DNA from: Monosporascus cannonballus
Lineage: Eukaryota; Ascomycota; Sordariomycetes; Xylariales
NCBI GenBank assembly: GCA_004154925.1
Contig: QJNS01000184.1
Coordinates: 98,818-162,817 of the forward strand
Direction: 5' to 3'
Length of the DNA: 64,000 bases
In this document: piece after piece, positions 16,210 to 28,117 of the stretch
Position numbering within the stretch: the first letter of the stretch is position 1
How the letters are laid out: each line of letters begins with the position of its first letter
Made by a program: the position numbers and the translations under genes
The notes under the pieces: generated by a model
Seen by the model: only the letters and a program-made list of their open reading frames with translations
The model's database searches: none
Told to the model about the DNA's origin: nothing

Positions 16210-18636
16210 ATGTCTGGAGACGTGGAAGAAGCCGATTGCGAGAAGGCGCTTGAGGCCGAGCAAGAACCGTATTATGAACCCATTCACCGCCGCTCTCGAG
16301 ACGATGCACAGGAACCAACACGGACCAGTTCTAGGGTATCGGCGCGCCGGCCTTCCCTATCAACCCTCCCGCCTGTGGCTCGTGTGAGATCACAGAACGG
16401 CCATGGTTGTGCTGATTTAGAAGAGAGTGGTGGGCCGGAAGATATGCCCCCACAGGACCGTCCCGAGCTCGAAAAGGACTCTTTCGAAGTGTCATGGGAT
16501 GGTGACGACGATCCGATGTGCCCTCGGAGCTTGCCGCTCTTCCAGAAGTGGACGATGGTGGTCATCGTCGGCATGGGTAGCTTCTGTGTGTAAGTCTTCC
16601 CAATGACAAGCCCCCTCCGCTGTCTCGTTGGCTTGAGCGGGTGCCTCCCTGACCTGCACTGACAACGGTGTCAGTACTGCCGGCAGTTCCATCTATACGG
16701 CTACTTACGCGCAAATGAACCCTGAATTTGGCATATCTGGTATTGTAGGGACTCTCGGCTTGTCGACGTTCGTGCTTGGCAGTAGGTTACTTTTGTCCCA
16801 TGCGAAATTCCGAGCAGCCTGATACTCACGACCGCTACAGTTTCGCTTGGACCATTATTGATGAGCCCATTAAGCGAATTCTACGGTCGGCGGCCTATCT
16901 ACCTCGTTTCTTGGGGGATGTATGTTGTCTGGTTGATACCCTGTGCTGTTGCCCGGAATGCGGAGACCATGATTGTTGTAGGTACCTCCTGGCACCTGGC
17001 CACGGGGATGGGATCCCACACCGCCCCTCAAAATCGCTGCTAACCGCAAGGGCTGTAGGCCCGGTTTCTTGACGGCTTTGCGGGAAGTGCCTTTCTTAGC
17101 GTTGCGGGAGGCACGGTCAGTGATGTTTTCAGGCGAGATCAGATTCAGGCTCCAATGGCTATCATATCCCTGAGCCCGTTCATAGGCAAGTCTCATGTGT
17201 TTCGATTGCGCAGATCGAGCTAACCCACCACTAGGTCCTAGTATGGGGCCCCTATTAGGGGGGTTTATCAATTCCCATACGCATTGGAGATGGACATATT
17301 ATGTAAGTCCGCCGGTCTGGCGGTCTATGCCAGAATGGGGATGCACCAAGCCGAGCAGAGCTGCATAGTGTATTTGGGCCGACTCCCCGTTATATGCTGT
17401 GCTCAGTACTGTCGTGTGTTTCGTCTAAAAGGATATTGCTGATATTCGGCTGGCGTAGACTATGCTGATATGGTCGTTCGTACTATACGTCTTGATCATA
17501 TTCTTCGCGCCAGAGACGTATCGTATGTTCCCGCCAGATCCCTAACTGCGCATCCCGGATGCTGACAACCTCGCAGATCCGATTAAGCTCCGCGAGAAGG
17601 CGAGGGCTCTAAGGAAGGACACCGGTGATGATCGATGGAAGGCCCCTATGGAGAAATCGACGAAGTCCATCGCAAGAAAGGTCGGACTCTCCCTTCTTCG
17701 GCCTTTCCAGCTCTTGATCTTCGAGCCGATGTGCCTGCTTCTCTGCGTGTTTTCGGCCATTCTACTGGGCGTCCTCTACCTCTTCTTCGGGGCCTTTGGC
17801 GTCATTTTCGGGGACAATTACGGGTTCAACCTGTGGCAGACTGGACTATCCTTTCTCGGCATCCTCGTTGGCATGATAGTATGCTCTGCCACAGACCCTC
17901 TATGGCGGCTGGGCCATGTTCGATTGATACAACGAAACCACGGGGTACCTGAACCGGAATTCCGCCTACCACCCGCGATTGCCGGCGCTATCCTCGTACC
18001 CATCGGGCTCTTCTGGTTTGCCTGGACCACATATCCCCACGTCCATTGGATTATGCCCATTATCGGATCCGGCATATTCGCCGCCGGCGTAAGTGGAGCC
18101 CCCTTTGATCTGAATCCGTTGCTGGCCTCAGCCAATTGTTTTCCGCCATTATCCGGAGATGTTGCCCTCCCTTGGCGAGTTCGGAAAACAAAGCCCCTTT
18201 TCGTCCTCTGCACAGAGTCGCTAACATCGGTGCGGCCAGACTCTTCTCGTCTTTACTGGAATATTCACATTTCTTGGTAAGTTGCTATGGGGCGGCGCGG
18301 GAATAGCCTTCGTTACCATCTAGTTAAGGACTGACTCTGGAAATCCATAGTTGACGCATACCCGCTCTACGCCGCATCGGCCCTGGCAGCGAACAGCTTC
18401 GTACGGTGCGCATTTGCAGGCAAGTCGAGCATTTCGTATACCGGTAGGAGACTTATGGGCTAACTAGAACACACACAGCCGCCTTCCCGTTGTTCGGACT
18501 GCAGATGTATAATAGACTTGGTTACCAGTGGGCATCAAGCTTGCTCGCTTTCCTAACAATTGCGATGCTCCCGTTCCCGTATCTGTTTTTTCGACATGGG
18601 AAGCGATTGCGGAAACATAGTAGATTTGCGACTTGA
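16210..18636 (+). CDS. MFS multidrug-type transporter (DHA1 family), ten exons
   Basis: Predicted drug:proton antiporter of the plasma membrane. Exons: 16210-16589, 16675-16781, 16841-16977, 17059-17185, 17235-17302, 17459-17522, 17577-18088, 18240-18276, 18351-18419, 18479-18636; total 1659 bp, 552 residues, all phases closing. The first ~110 residues are an acidic, Ser-rich cytosolic tail. Family marks follow in order: TAGSSIYT in the first membrane segment, motif A region SPLSEFYGRRP, AGSAFLSVAGGTVSD, GPLLGGFIN...HWRWTYY, the central PETYHP loop, and LVDAYPLYAASALAANSF near the end. Two introns (17186-17234 and 18420-18478) use GC-AG with the strong donor context AG|GCAAGT and clear CTAAC branch points; both restore conserved family sequence. 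The substrate cannot be read from the sequence. The gene looks intact and sits about 250 bp before a transposon nest. Confidence 0.9.
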
Positions 18637-18890
18637 TAGACCTGTTGTCAGTAGGTTTAGTCGACGGGAGGTAACAAGCCGATAGTAATTCCTAGTAGCA
18701 CCAAACCCGTACACTGCCTTAAGCACTGGTGCCGCACCGCTGACTCTTCTCTCGACCCTTGGTATAATACTGTAATGAGCCCCCTGAATCCCCCCGTCCA
18801 GCAAGCCCGTCTAGTTCGCGTCCGTTTTTTTCATCTCTCTTTTTTTCTTTTCGACAAGAGCTCGGACTCCTTCTAAATAGTACTGCATTA

Positions 18891-18921
18891 AGTCAAACAC
18901 CCAGTCAACGCACCACCCCCT
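18891..18921 (+). repeat. Left terminal inverted repeat of the Fot1-like element
   Basis: Pairs with 34792-34822 at 29 of 31 positions. A flanking TA lies at 18889-18890. Sequence just inside is AT-rich and diverged. Confidence 0.7.
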
Positions 18922-19499
18922 CAACGCCCCACTCATATATTTCACTTTAAAATTTAACGAAAAACCATAAAAATATAAAGCATTTTTATACGAATGTACC
19001 GAATTATAACATTTATTAAAAAAATCAATTTTGATTCATTTAATGTAATATAAATCAGGATATTAAAGAATATCATAAATTTTGAAATTTTGAAATAAAA
19101 TTTAAAAAATAAAAAAAATTATATTAAGTTTATACTTTAAAAATAATGAAATTTACATGTTAAAATTTCAAATTAAAAATTGAATTAGTAAATAAAAACG
19201 TTATTTATTATATGTAATAAAAAAGAGTAAGAAATTGATAAGTAAAATGTGTCTAGATTTGCCAAGCCGTATAGAATTTTCCTATACAAATTTGAAAGCA
19301 ATGCTAAGAACAAAAAAAACCATTTAAAAAAATTAATATAATATTATAAAATATTTATTATAATGAACGGGATATAGAATTAAAAGTTTAAATAGTTAAA
19401 TCTATTATTTTTAATTTATATTTTAGAAACATATAATATTTATTATTTTATTAAAGATTTTAAAAGTTAAGTACTTCTTAACAAATTTCTTAACATTTT

Positions 19500-19934
19500 T
19501 GTAACGAACCTGTTATACATCCACCTGGAGGTATGAGCAGTATCCGAAAAGGGTCTTGATTTGCAGGTAACAATAGGGCGAGAAATGGTTTAGTGGTCTG
19601 TTCGTTAAAGAGATTTAAAAACTTTTCCCTTAATTAAAGAACGTTGCAATTACCTTTAACTAAAAGCTTAGATTAATAGTTAAGGAATGAAATTAAGTAG
19701 GTATTATTTATATAAAAGATCGATTTATTATATATCTTAATTCTTAAGGTAAGTATATTATGGATTTATGTGATTTATGTGATTTATGTAATTTGGTCCA
19801 GATTATTTAAATTATTTAGATTAATTAGATCATTTTAAGAGTTAGGTTTCCTTATCCGGGGTTTAGCCGTGACAGGTCCGCGTTAGGCCTTGAAGGTTAG
19901 TTTTTTCGAGGTAGGAACTCTTATTCCTGTAACA
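19500..19934 (-). repeat. 3' LTR of chromovirus copy A
   Basis: Starts TGTAACGAACC and ends CCTGTAACA, the inverse complement of the B LTR ends. Adjacent internal sequence 19935-19960 corresponds to the polypurine tract of B in reverse. Confidence 0.9.
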
Positions 19935-20036
19935 TTATTTTCTTTTTCCAAGGATTTTTGTCCTAAAGATAAGAGCCGTAAGTGGCCATTTTGTTTTGTT
20001 GAAAAGAGTTTTGGAGGTGTTCTAATTGATTTTATT

Positions 20037-20690
20037 ATGATAGGTCGTATTCAAAAAGAAAAAAGAAAACCTTGCCTAAATTAACGCGAAACGCATAATA
20101 ACCGTGCGAATTTTATCGAGAAGTTCGGTTTTAAAGTTATTATTTATTTAAATTATGTTCGTTTGGGGAAACTTAATTATTATTTTGTGGCGGATATCCC
20201 TAGTTATGGTTATTATATCCGTTATTAACGTTTAGTTTGCGACATATTAGATATGAATTCCTTAGTAAAAATTAAAAAGGAACGTAAATGTTTGCAAAAG
20301 GAGCAGCGTAAGGTGGAGGATATTTTGATTGCATATTAAGAGGCGTTGGCGGCGTACCAGGAGGCCGCCGAAAAAAGAACGAGAAAATTCGTTAATCGGC
20401 TGAAATATATCTGTTTGTAGTAAGGCGTTCTGGAAAAGAAAGCTTTTGCGATTTTGAAGAAAGGTTATGAACTGGATTAATTAGAAAAATAGGAAAGATT
20501 GGAGGAAAAATAACGTCGCATGAAAGCGGAGCAGGCGTAGTTTGTTTCCGAAATGGACGTTGTTATAGAAATGTTGGTTTTTTTCGACTGGAGCGCCGTA
20601 GGGTTGGATTTAAGCGGGAGACTATTGTCGCCCGCGACCTTGGCCGTGTTGGAGATGGTCGGTCAGGATTTTGGCGGTAAAACGTCTTAA
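20037..20690 (+). pseudogene. Accessory ORF of copy A (antisense to its pol), RIP-damaged
   Basis: This is the counterpart of the antisense ORF of copy B (32405-33055, minus). Read from the ATG at 20037 it keeps one frame through 218 codons to a TAA, differing from B by a single-codon indel, and it starts MIGRIQKEKRKP against MTGRIRKEKRKP. About ten internal stops are TAA/TAG where B or its context has Gln or Trp codons, and the cysteines of the B protein are mostly Tyr here (G-to-A), as RIP would do. The block at 20344-20427 differs from B at the protein level but not in frame. Shared C-terminal features include SPATLA...GQDFGG. Function is unknown. Confidence 0.7.
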
Positions 20691-22492
20691 TTAGGTTTAT
20701 TGCATTCGTTAAATGGTTAAGTGATTTTTACGTATTTTTTTTATGTAAGTATCTTTTTTATTTGATTAAGTATTGGATTTTGTTTTTGATTATTCTGAAA
20801 TCCAGTATTTGTTCGATTTCGTATTTATTAAAGTCCTTTTTAAGTTTTAGGTCTATTTTTAATGGGGCGTTTTTGGGTATTGGTTTAAGTAAAAAGATAT
20901 GGAAAATAGGGTGTATTTTTACGTTTTTAGGTAGCGATAGTTAGTAGTTGGTTTTAAAAATAATTTTATCGATTTTGAACGGATTAAGTTTTTTGAAATC
21001 GAATTTATTATTAGGTTTTTTCGTTTTGATTTGTAAAACGTTTAAAATTGCGTTTTGTTTCCGGCGTAACAAGTAAACCTTGTTTTTTTTATTAAAATTA
21101 ATTTTTTAATTTTTTTTGTTATAGTATTAGGTTATTCGTTATTGAAAGAATCGTAATTTATTCCGGAGACGAATTTGGATCGTTTTGATTTCTGTTGTTA
21201 GTATTTTTGTTCTTGGGGTAATCGTAATAATTTTTGGTGTTTTGTTAAGCGGTTATATAGGTTGTTTTGTTTTTACGTTATGTCCATATATAGCCGTATA
21301 AAGAGATACGCCTATATCCTTATTAATAGACGTATTGTAAGCGATTTATATTAATAGTAAAAGCTTTATTTAATTATTTTATTTGTAATTAACGTAATTT
21401 CGAAAATATTATTTTAAAGTTTAATTAAGTTGTTTTATTTGTTTATTTATTTAAAGATAATACGTTATTAAGAATTTAAATTTAATACCGATTTGTTTGA
21501 AAAAGCTAATGCTAAATTTTGAAATAAAAAGCGTATTTTTATTAGAAATAATTTTTTTTGATATTTTATGTTTGTTAAAATAATGTTTAATAAAGGCATA
21601 GGCTAGCTGTTTTGCCGTTACGTTTTTTTTAAAAGGTAAAAAGTACCTATATTTGGTAAGTTTATCGATAATTACCCAGATTCCGTTATATTCGACTTTA
21701 ATGATTAAATTTTTAAAGGGAAATAAGTTAATAATAAAATCCTAAGTTATGATATTTTATGCCTTGTTAAAAATGTCGGTGGATTATAATAACCCGTAAG
21801 GCTTATGGCGTATTACCTTAATTTTGTTGCAAATATTATAATTTTTAATAATCTTTTTAATTATATAGCGTAGTTCGGGGAAGTTGTATTGTTTTTGTAA
21901 CCGTCTAATAATTTTGAAAATTCTTTGATGTCCGTACAATAGGTTTTCGTAAAATTCCTTAACGAATCGTTTTTATTGCTTTTTGGGAACATAAATTTTA
22001 TTACAGTATAATAGCTGATTTTTTGGTTGTTTTTTTAGTTGCTAAACCTTTTTTTGTTTTTTTATATCATAGGAATTCTGGAATCGTATTAAAAGTTCTA
22101 AAGTTAGTTTTTTTAGGATTTTGCATAGCTGTATAATGTTATTTTGGTTGTATTATAATATTTATATGTTTTTTTGGGAATTTTAGAGTTATAATTGTCT
22201 TTGCGACTAAAAATATTTGCCTAAATGTTTTTTTTCTTTTAATGTGGTATATTTTAAAATTTAATTTTGATAAGAAAATTATTTAATTTTTATGCCGTTT
22301 ATTTAATTTTTAAGTTTTTATAAATTGAATAAGGTTTTTGTAATTAAAGTAAATATTAAAAGGTTTTTGTGTTTCGCTAAGAAAAAGTTTTTATTCCTTA
22401 AGGGTATTAATAATTGCTAATAATTTTTTGTCGTAAATTGGATATTTGAATTTTGTATTTCGGAATGCTTTTAAATAATATATTATTAGGTA

Positions 22493-22831
22493 TTATTTGC
22501 CGTTATCCTTTAGTTGTTTTAGGACGGTACTTAGTACGTAATCTGAAATATCCGTTTTTAGATATTTTCTTTTGTCGGCGTTGGGTAGTTTTATTATGGG
22601 TCCGCTAATAATTATATTTTTTAAGGTTTGGAATGTTTTTTTTTTTGCCTTTTCTGGGAGTTCGAATTTTTTTTTCCTATATATATTTTTGGTGGTAAAT
22701 CTCGTTAATGGTTTAATTATATTTCCGTATCCCTTAATTAGGCTGCGTACGTAATCCGTAAATCCTAAGATTTGCCGGATGTTTGTAACGGTTGCCCTAT
22801 TAGAGATGGGCCAGTTCTTAATTGTTTCCAT
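22493..22831 (-). pseudogene. Reverse transcriptase/RNase H segment of copy A pol
   Basis: A 112-codon open remnant begins METIKNWPI and continues through RQILGFTDYV and LKTDISDYVL, collinear with 30268-30600 of copy B. It is the longest surviving piece of pol in A; the rest of 20.7-25.3 kb is recognisable only by alignment to B. The equivalent Trp codon of copy B is a stop, but here it is intact. Confidence 0.8.
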
Positions 22832-25800
22832 TTTAAAGCGTTAAATCTGAATTTGTCCGAGGGTAAAAGTGTATCTTAGAAAATTTAGTTTTTGCGTATG
22901 CTATATGTTTTTGGCTAAGTTAATTCGGATATTTGTTTCGTTTAACGTTTAAAGTATTTGGGTAATTTATTTTTTGTGTTTTTCGAAAATCTCGGAGTAG
23001 ATAAGGATATCGTCGAGGTAAACGAATATAAATTTGTCTAGAAATTTCCTAAGGGTAATTATGATTAGGCGTTGAAAATTAACGGAGGCATTAGTAAATC
23101 CTATAGGTATTATTTTGTATTTGTAAAGTCCATATATTGTTCTGAATGTTATTTTCTATTCTTTTTTTTGGTTATTTTGATACGGTAATAACCGTTTTAA
23201 AGATTAAATATAATGAATTATTTAGTTTTATTAATGTTTTTTAACGTATTTATAAAGGTTAGAGGGTATTTGTTTTTAATCGTAATATCGTTTAATTATT
23301 TGTAATCGATTATTTTTCTGAAAACTAAATCTTTATTTTCGTTAATTTTTTGCTTTTTATCTTTGGTTTTTGGTACCATAAGGACGGAGTATTTAATAGG
23401 GGAATTAGAAAGTTGGATGTATTTTTTTTAGGTTAAGTTAAATATTTTTATAAGGTTTTTAATTTATTAAGGTTTATATAGTAAATTTTATAAATTTAAA
23501 ATAATATCCTTTTTTGATAGGTATTTTATGATCTTATTGGCCATAAGGTAATAATTTGTGGTTTTTTTTATCTTTAAATAATTTCTTAAATCGTTAATAT
23601 TTAGGTGGTATTTTGGAAATTTAATCCGTAATTTAGATTTCCTTGATAATATAGCAAATTTTTTGGTCGTTTTTTTTAGGTGGCTTGTTTTCTTATAAAA
23701 GTATTTAATGTTTTCAGTTAATATATGGATTGCTAAATCTGAGCTATAGTATTCCCAAGATGATATTATGTCCGAAAATATCGGTAATATCTAGTGAAAT
23801 CCGTTTTTGGTATCTTTAAATCCGTATTAAAAGCTTTTTAGTTTTCCGTAAGATTTGTCCGTTTTCGTACGTAAATAAGTTTCTATTTATTATACGTAAT
23901 TTATAAGATTTTAATTTATATTTTTAGGGAATCTGATATTTTTTTGTTATTAAAGGAAAGATAAAATTTCTTTCGGCTTTTAAGTCGATTATGGCTTTGA
24001 ATATCTTGTTTTTGTACTAAAGAGGAATCTCGATTTAGTTACGTAATCTTTTGGTTGCTTTATATAAGGTTTTATATAATGGGGCTTTTTGATATTTTAT
24101 TTTTGAGAGCCTTTGTCGTTTTTTGATTGATACGGTTTGCTTGCGAAAAGGCGTCTTTATTCTCGAGCTTTTTTAGCCGCGTACTTGGTATAGTGGTTGT
24201 CTATGTATTTGTACCATTTTTTTCTGTCTAACTGGCATCCGCAAATAATTGTTTTCTTTTGGCTCGACTTTTGGTTTTGCGTTTTTTAAATTATAGAGTC
24301 AAAAAGGTGTACTTTCGAAAGAAATGTTCTCATATTTAGGAACTTGTATTAAATACAAAGCGTCGGGGCGTAACATAAATATCTTTTCAATATGGCTTTT
24401 CGATTTCGTTCCGAATTAGGATATAAGTAATAAGACTTGGGGTATTTGGGCTATCGAGGGGTCTTTATACATTGGTATTCGTCGTCTGGTTCGGTAGGTA
24501 TTTCTTCGTCTTATTTAGACCAAAAGTTATTATTTTCCTTGGCTTTAAGATAAATGAAATAATCGTCGCGGTAACAAACGGTAAAATGCAATAGGTTATA
24601 GGGATTTTCGGTATATACCGAGCATTTGGGGAACTTATAAAGCTTTGCAGATAACTATCTATAGTTATTAACGTCGGATCGAAATTAACCGTTCTTGTTA
24701 TATATCTTATATTAAGATAATTCGAAATAACAGCGATATCCTAACGTTATGGCTATCTTGGAAGTTATTTATCCTAAGTAATATTTATAAGTTTTAATCT
24801 TAAAGTCCTGGTAAATTGGATAATTTTCGTACTTTAGGATGTTATTTTGGATTTGAGTGGTTATGGCAATAGTAAATTCTGGTTAGAAAAAAGTTAAGCT
24901 AATTTTCTTTTCTTCTTTTTCTGCCTTACTATCTGTTTCTTATTTAGTTATCTTAACTTTTTTCTGGGGTTAAGGAATTTTTTTTTCTTGGAGTTCCTTT
25001 TTGCGGAGAAGCGATATTCGTTTTTAAAATACCCTTTTTTGCCACAATTAAAATATTTCATTTTGGACTTATCTTTCTTGGGCTTTTTCGAAGTGGAATT
25101 CGTTTCTTTTTAAGGTTTGCCTTTATCCTTTTTGGTTTGGTTATTGGTGTTTTTGTCGTTATTTTGTCTGCCGGTCCCTTTTTTTTTTGAGGTACCGATT
25201 AAAAGTACGGCGGTCGGCAATAATAACTTTGTTAATGTATTTTGCAAAAGATCCCATTTTGGGTTCCATATATATTTCGTTTTTGACCTAAGGCTTTAAG
25301 CCGTTATAATAAGGATAAAATAACGTACTTTTTAGTAAGTTTAAGATAACAGCCAAATGGTTAAATTCGGTCGTATATTTAAACGTTAACTTGGTCTAGC
25401 GGAAAAAATGGAATTGTTTAATTATATGTTGTTTTTTATTTGGATTTCCAAATAAGGTTTTTATTTTTTTTTTTCGAAATATCTATATTTGTTAAAGATA
25501 TAATTGGTTATATCCGAGAATTTGTTGGAATAATTCTGCAGGTAGTTTTTCATAATGGGCTTAAACCATAAGAGAATTTTTCCGGTAAATAGCTAAAAGA
25601 TGGCTATTATTTTTTGATAATTTTCCGTCAAAGAATTCTTATAGAATTTGAGGTAAAGTCTGGCCTATACCAAAAATCCTTCTATATCCGTAAATCTATT
25701 ATAGGGCTTGGGGGGAATTGGTTTGTAGCCTTTGACGTTTGGCATTCCTTGGTAGCTAGGAGGAGGAATAATTCCTTCTCGTAATTAATTTGCGTTAAAC

Positions 25801-26270
25801 AGTAATAGGATTGAAACTTTCTGTTATTATAATCGTTTTTTTTTAAATAAAAACGGCTGGAAACCATTACCTTAGCTCCGTCCTTTGGGTAAGCCGAATT
25901 GCGGAAAAATCGGTTTCCTTTTTTTGGCGAACTGAATATTCTTTTTTTTTAGGCTTTTGACTTTTTGGGTCAAAAGGTCCAATCATTTTTCCATAATGAG
26001 TTTTTTTTAATAAGGCGTTTTGGTACCTTTTCTTTTTATTTTCTAACCGGGTATTTTTTTTATCTTTATTTATCTTAACTCCTTATATCTTAATTATTTC
26101 CTTTGCCAGTGAAGGCTATTGCTAAGGTTAAAAAAAAAGGACCTCCTTAAGATCAAGTAATAAGAGGTGTTATGTTATTAATCAATTGGAAAATTTTTTT
26201 AATAGGTAGTAAATCGTTTAATCTGGTTATTAATCTCTTATTAACTAATAACGGGAATCGGGTATGTTAT

Positions 26271-26689
26271 TGTTACAGGAACAGGGGTTCCTGTCTCGAG
26301 GAGACCAACCTTTAAGGCCTAGCGCGGGCCTATCACGGCAGAACTCCGGGCGGGAGGCTTGGCTCTTAAGGTGATCTGGTTAATCTGGGTGATCTGGGAC
26401 CAGATCACACAGATCCAACAGATCCACGACACACTCACTTTAGGGATTGGGATATATAATAAATCGGTTTCTTATGTAAATAGCACTTATTTAGTTTCGC
26501 TCCTTAGCTATCAATTTAAGCTCTTAATCCAGAGGCAATTGCACCGTTCTTTAATTAAGGGAAAAGTCTTTAAATCTTTTTAACGAACAGACCACTGAAT
26601 CATTCCTCGCCTTATTGTTACCTGCAAATCAAGACCTCATTTCGGATACTGCTTATACCTCCAGGTGGATGTATAACAGGTTCGTTACA
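26271..26689 (+). repeat. 5' LTR of chromovirus copy B
   Basis: Begins TGTTACAGGAAC and ends GGTTCGTTACA, so it has TG...CA ends. A TATATAATAAAT stretch near 26452-26465 is a likely promoter TATA region. Same length as the 3' LTR. Confidence 0.95.
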
Positions 26690-26743
26690 TTTTGATAGCT
26701 CCTTGATCAATAGCCGACGAGTAATTCATCGCCCAGTTGGGGC

Positions 26744-28099
26744 ATGAGCTCTTCTGAACTCAGCGCAGACGACAGCACAGGACGACATTCAGAAAACAGA
26801 CAGCATACCCGATCCCCGTCACTAGCCAGTAAAGGATCAGTAACTAGATTAAACGATTTACCCCCTATCGAAGAAGTTCTTCAACTGATTGACAATATGG
26901 CACCCCCTACTACTCGATCTTAAGGAGGACCATCTTCGCAGCCCAGATAGCAACCTACCCCGACCCCTAAGGACATTATCGAAGTCCAGGGAGAGGAGTC
27001 GGAGGAGGAGGCGGCTAAGGAAGGGGCTGAGGAAAAGTATGGAGCCGAAGTCCTAAAGGGAAAAGAAAAAGAACTCACTACGGAAAAAAGATTGGACTTC
27101 TTGGCCCAAAAAGTTCAAAATCTGGAACAGGAAAATGCTCGGCTCACCAAAAAAAAGAAAACGACTTTTCCTCAGTTTGGCTCCCCCAAAGGACGAAGCC
27201 AAGGAAGTGGTTTTCGACCACCTTCGTTCGGAGCAGAACAAACTCCAGAGGAGACTTCGACTCTGCCACTGTTCGGAGCAAACCAGACCCGCGAAGGAAC
27301 CATTCCACCTCCCAGCTACCATGGAATGCCAAACGTCAAGGGTTACAAGCCGAATTCCCCCAAGCCCTATGATGGATCTGAGGACCCGGAAGGATTCCTG
27401 GTTCAGGCCAGACTTCACCTCAAGTTCTATGAGAGTTCTTTGACCGAAAACTATCAAAAGGTGATAGCCATCTTACAGCTATTCGTCGGGAGAGTTCTCT
27501 TGTGGTTCGAACCTATCATGAAGGATTACTTGAAAAACTACCCGGGCAACTCCTTAAATATAACCAATTACATTTTCAGCAAATATAATCATTTCGAGGA
27601 ACGGATGCGAGCTTTGTTCGGAAATCCCGACAAAAAACAAGACGCTATCAAGCAGCTACATCTTCTCCACCAGACCAAGTCAGCCGCCGAGTACACGACG
27701 GAGTTCAATCGTTTTGCCGCTATTTCCAATCTATCGGAAGACGCGTTGTTCTACCCCTACTATGACGGCCTGAAAACCTTAGTCAAGGATGAAATGTACA
27801 AAGTACCCAAGATTGGATCTTTCCCGGAGTACACCGACAAGGCTATTATTGCCGACAGACGCATCTTCGATCGATACCTCGAAAAAAAGAGGACCAACAA
27901 GCGAAATGATGACAAAGGCTCTAGCAGCCGAAATAAAAAAAACAAGGGCAAGCCTCAGAAGGAAACAAGTACCGCTTCGAAGGAGCCCAAGAAAAACAAG
28001 TCCAAAATGGAGTGTTTTAATTGTGGCAAAAAGGGACATTTTAAGAGCAAATGTCGCTCTCCCGCCAAGAGGAACTCCAAGAAGGGAGGAATTCCTTAA
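26744..28099 (+). pseudogene. Copy B gag (capsid and zinc-knuckle nucleocapsid), with nonsense mutations
   Basis: The frame opens with an ATG at 26744 and runs to a TAA at 28097-28099. It is interrupted by a TAA and a TAG between 26900 and 26960, both explained by C-to-T change of Gln codons. The middle (about 27360-27880) is a retrotransposon gag capsid domain, with KLHLLHQTKSAAEY-like helical sequence. The end holds a basic linker and one CX2CX4HX4C knuckle, CFNCGKKGHFKSKC, for RNA packaging. The final TAA is followed in the same frame by the next part of pol, so gag and the start of pol were probably one polyprotein before mutation. Confidence 0.85.
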
Positions 28100-28117
28100 C
28101 CCCAGAAGAAAGTCAGA

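Larger units (their letters stand above)
19935..26270 (-). mobile_element. Internal region of chromovirus copy A (gag-pol relic, minus strand)
   Basis: Read on the minus strand this is leader, gag and pol of a chromovirus in the same order as copy B, ending at the 26266-26270 GTTAT duplication where B is inserted. Zinc-knuckle remains (Cys/His altered) are near 25.0 kb. The plus strand is dominated by TTA and TAA runs because of RIP. The 654-bp accessory ORF is listed separately. Confidence 0.85.
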
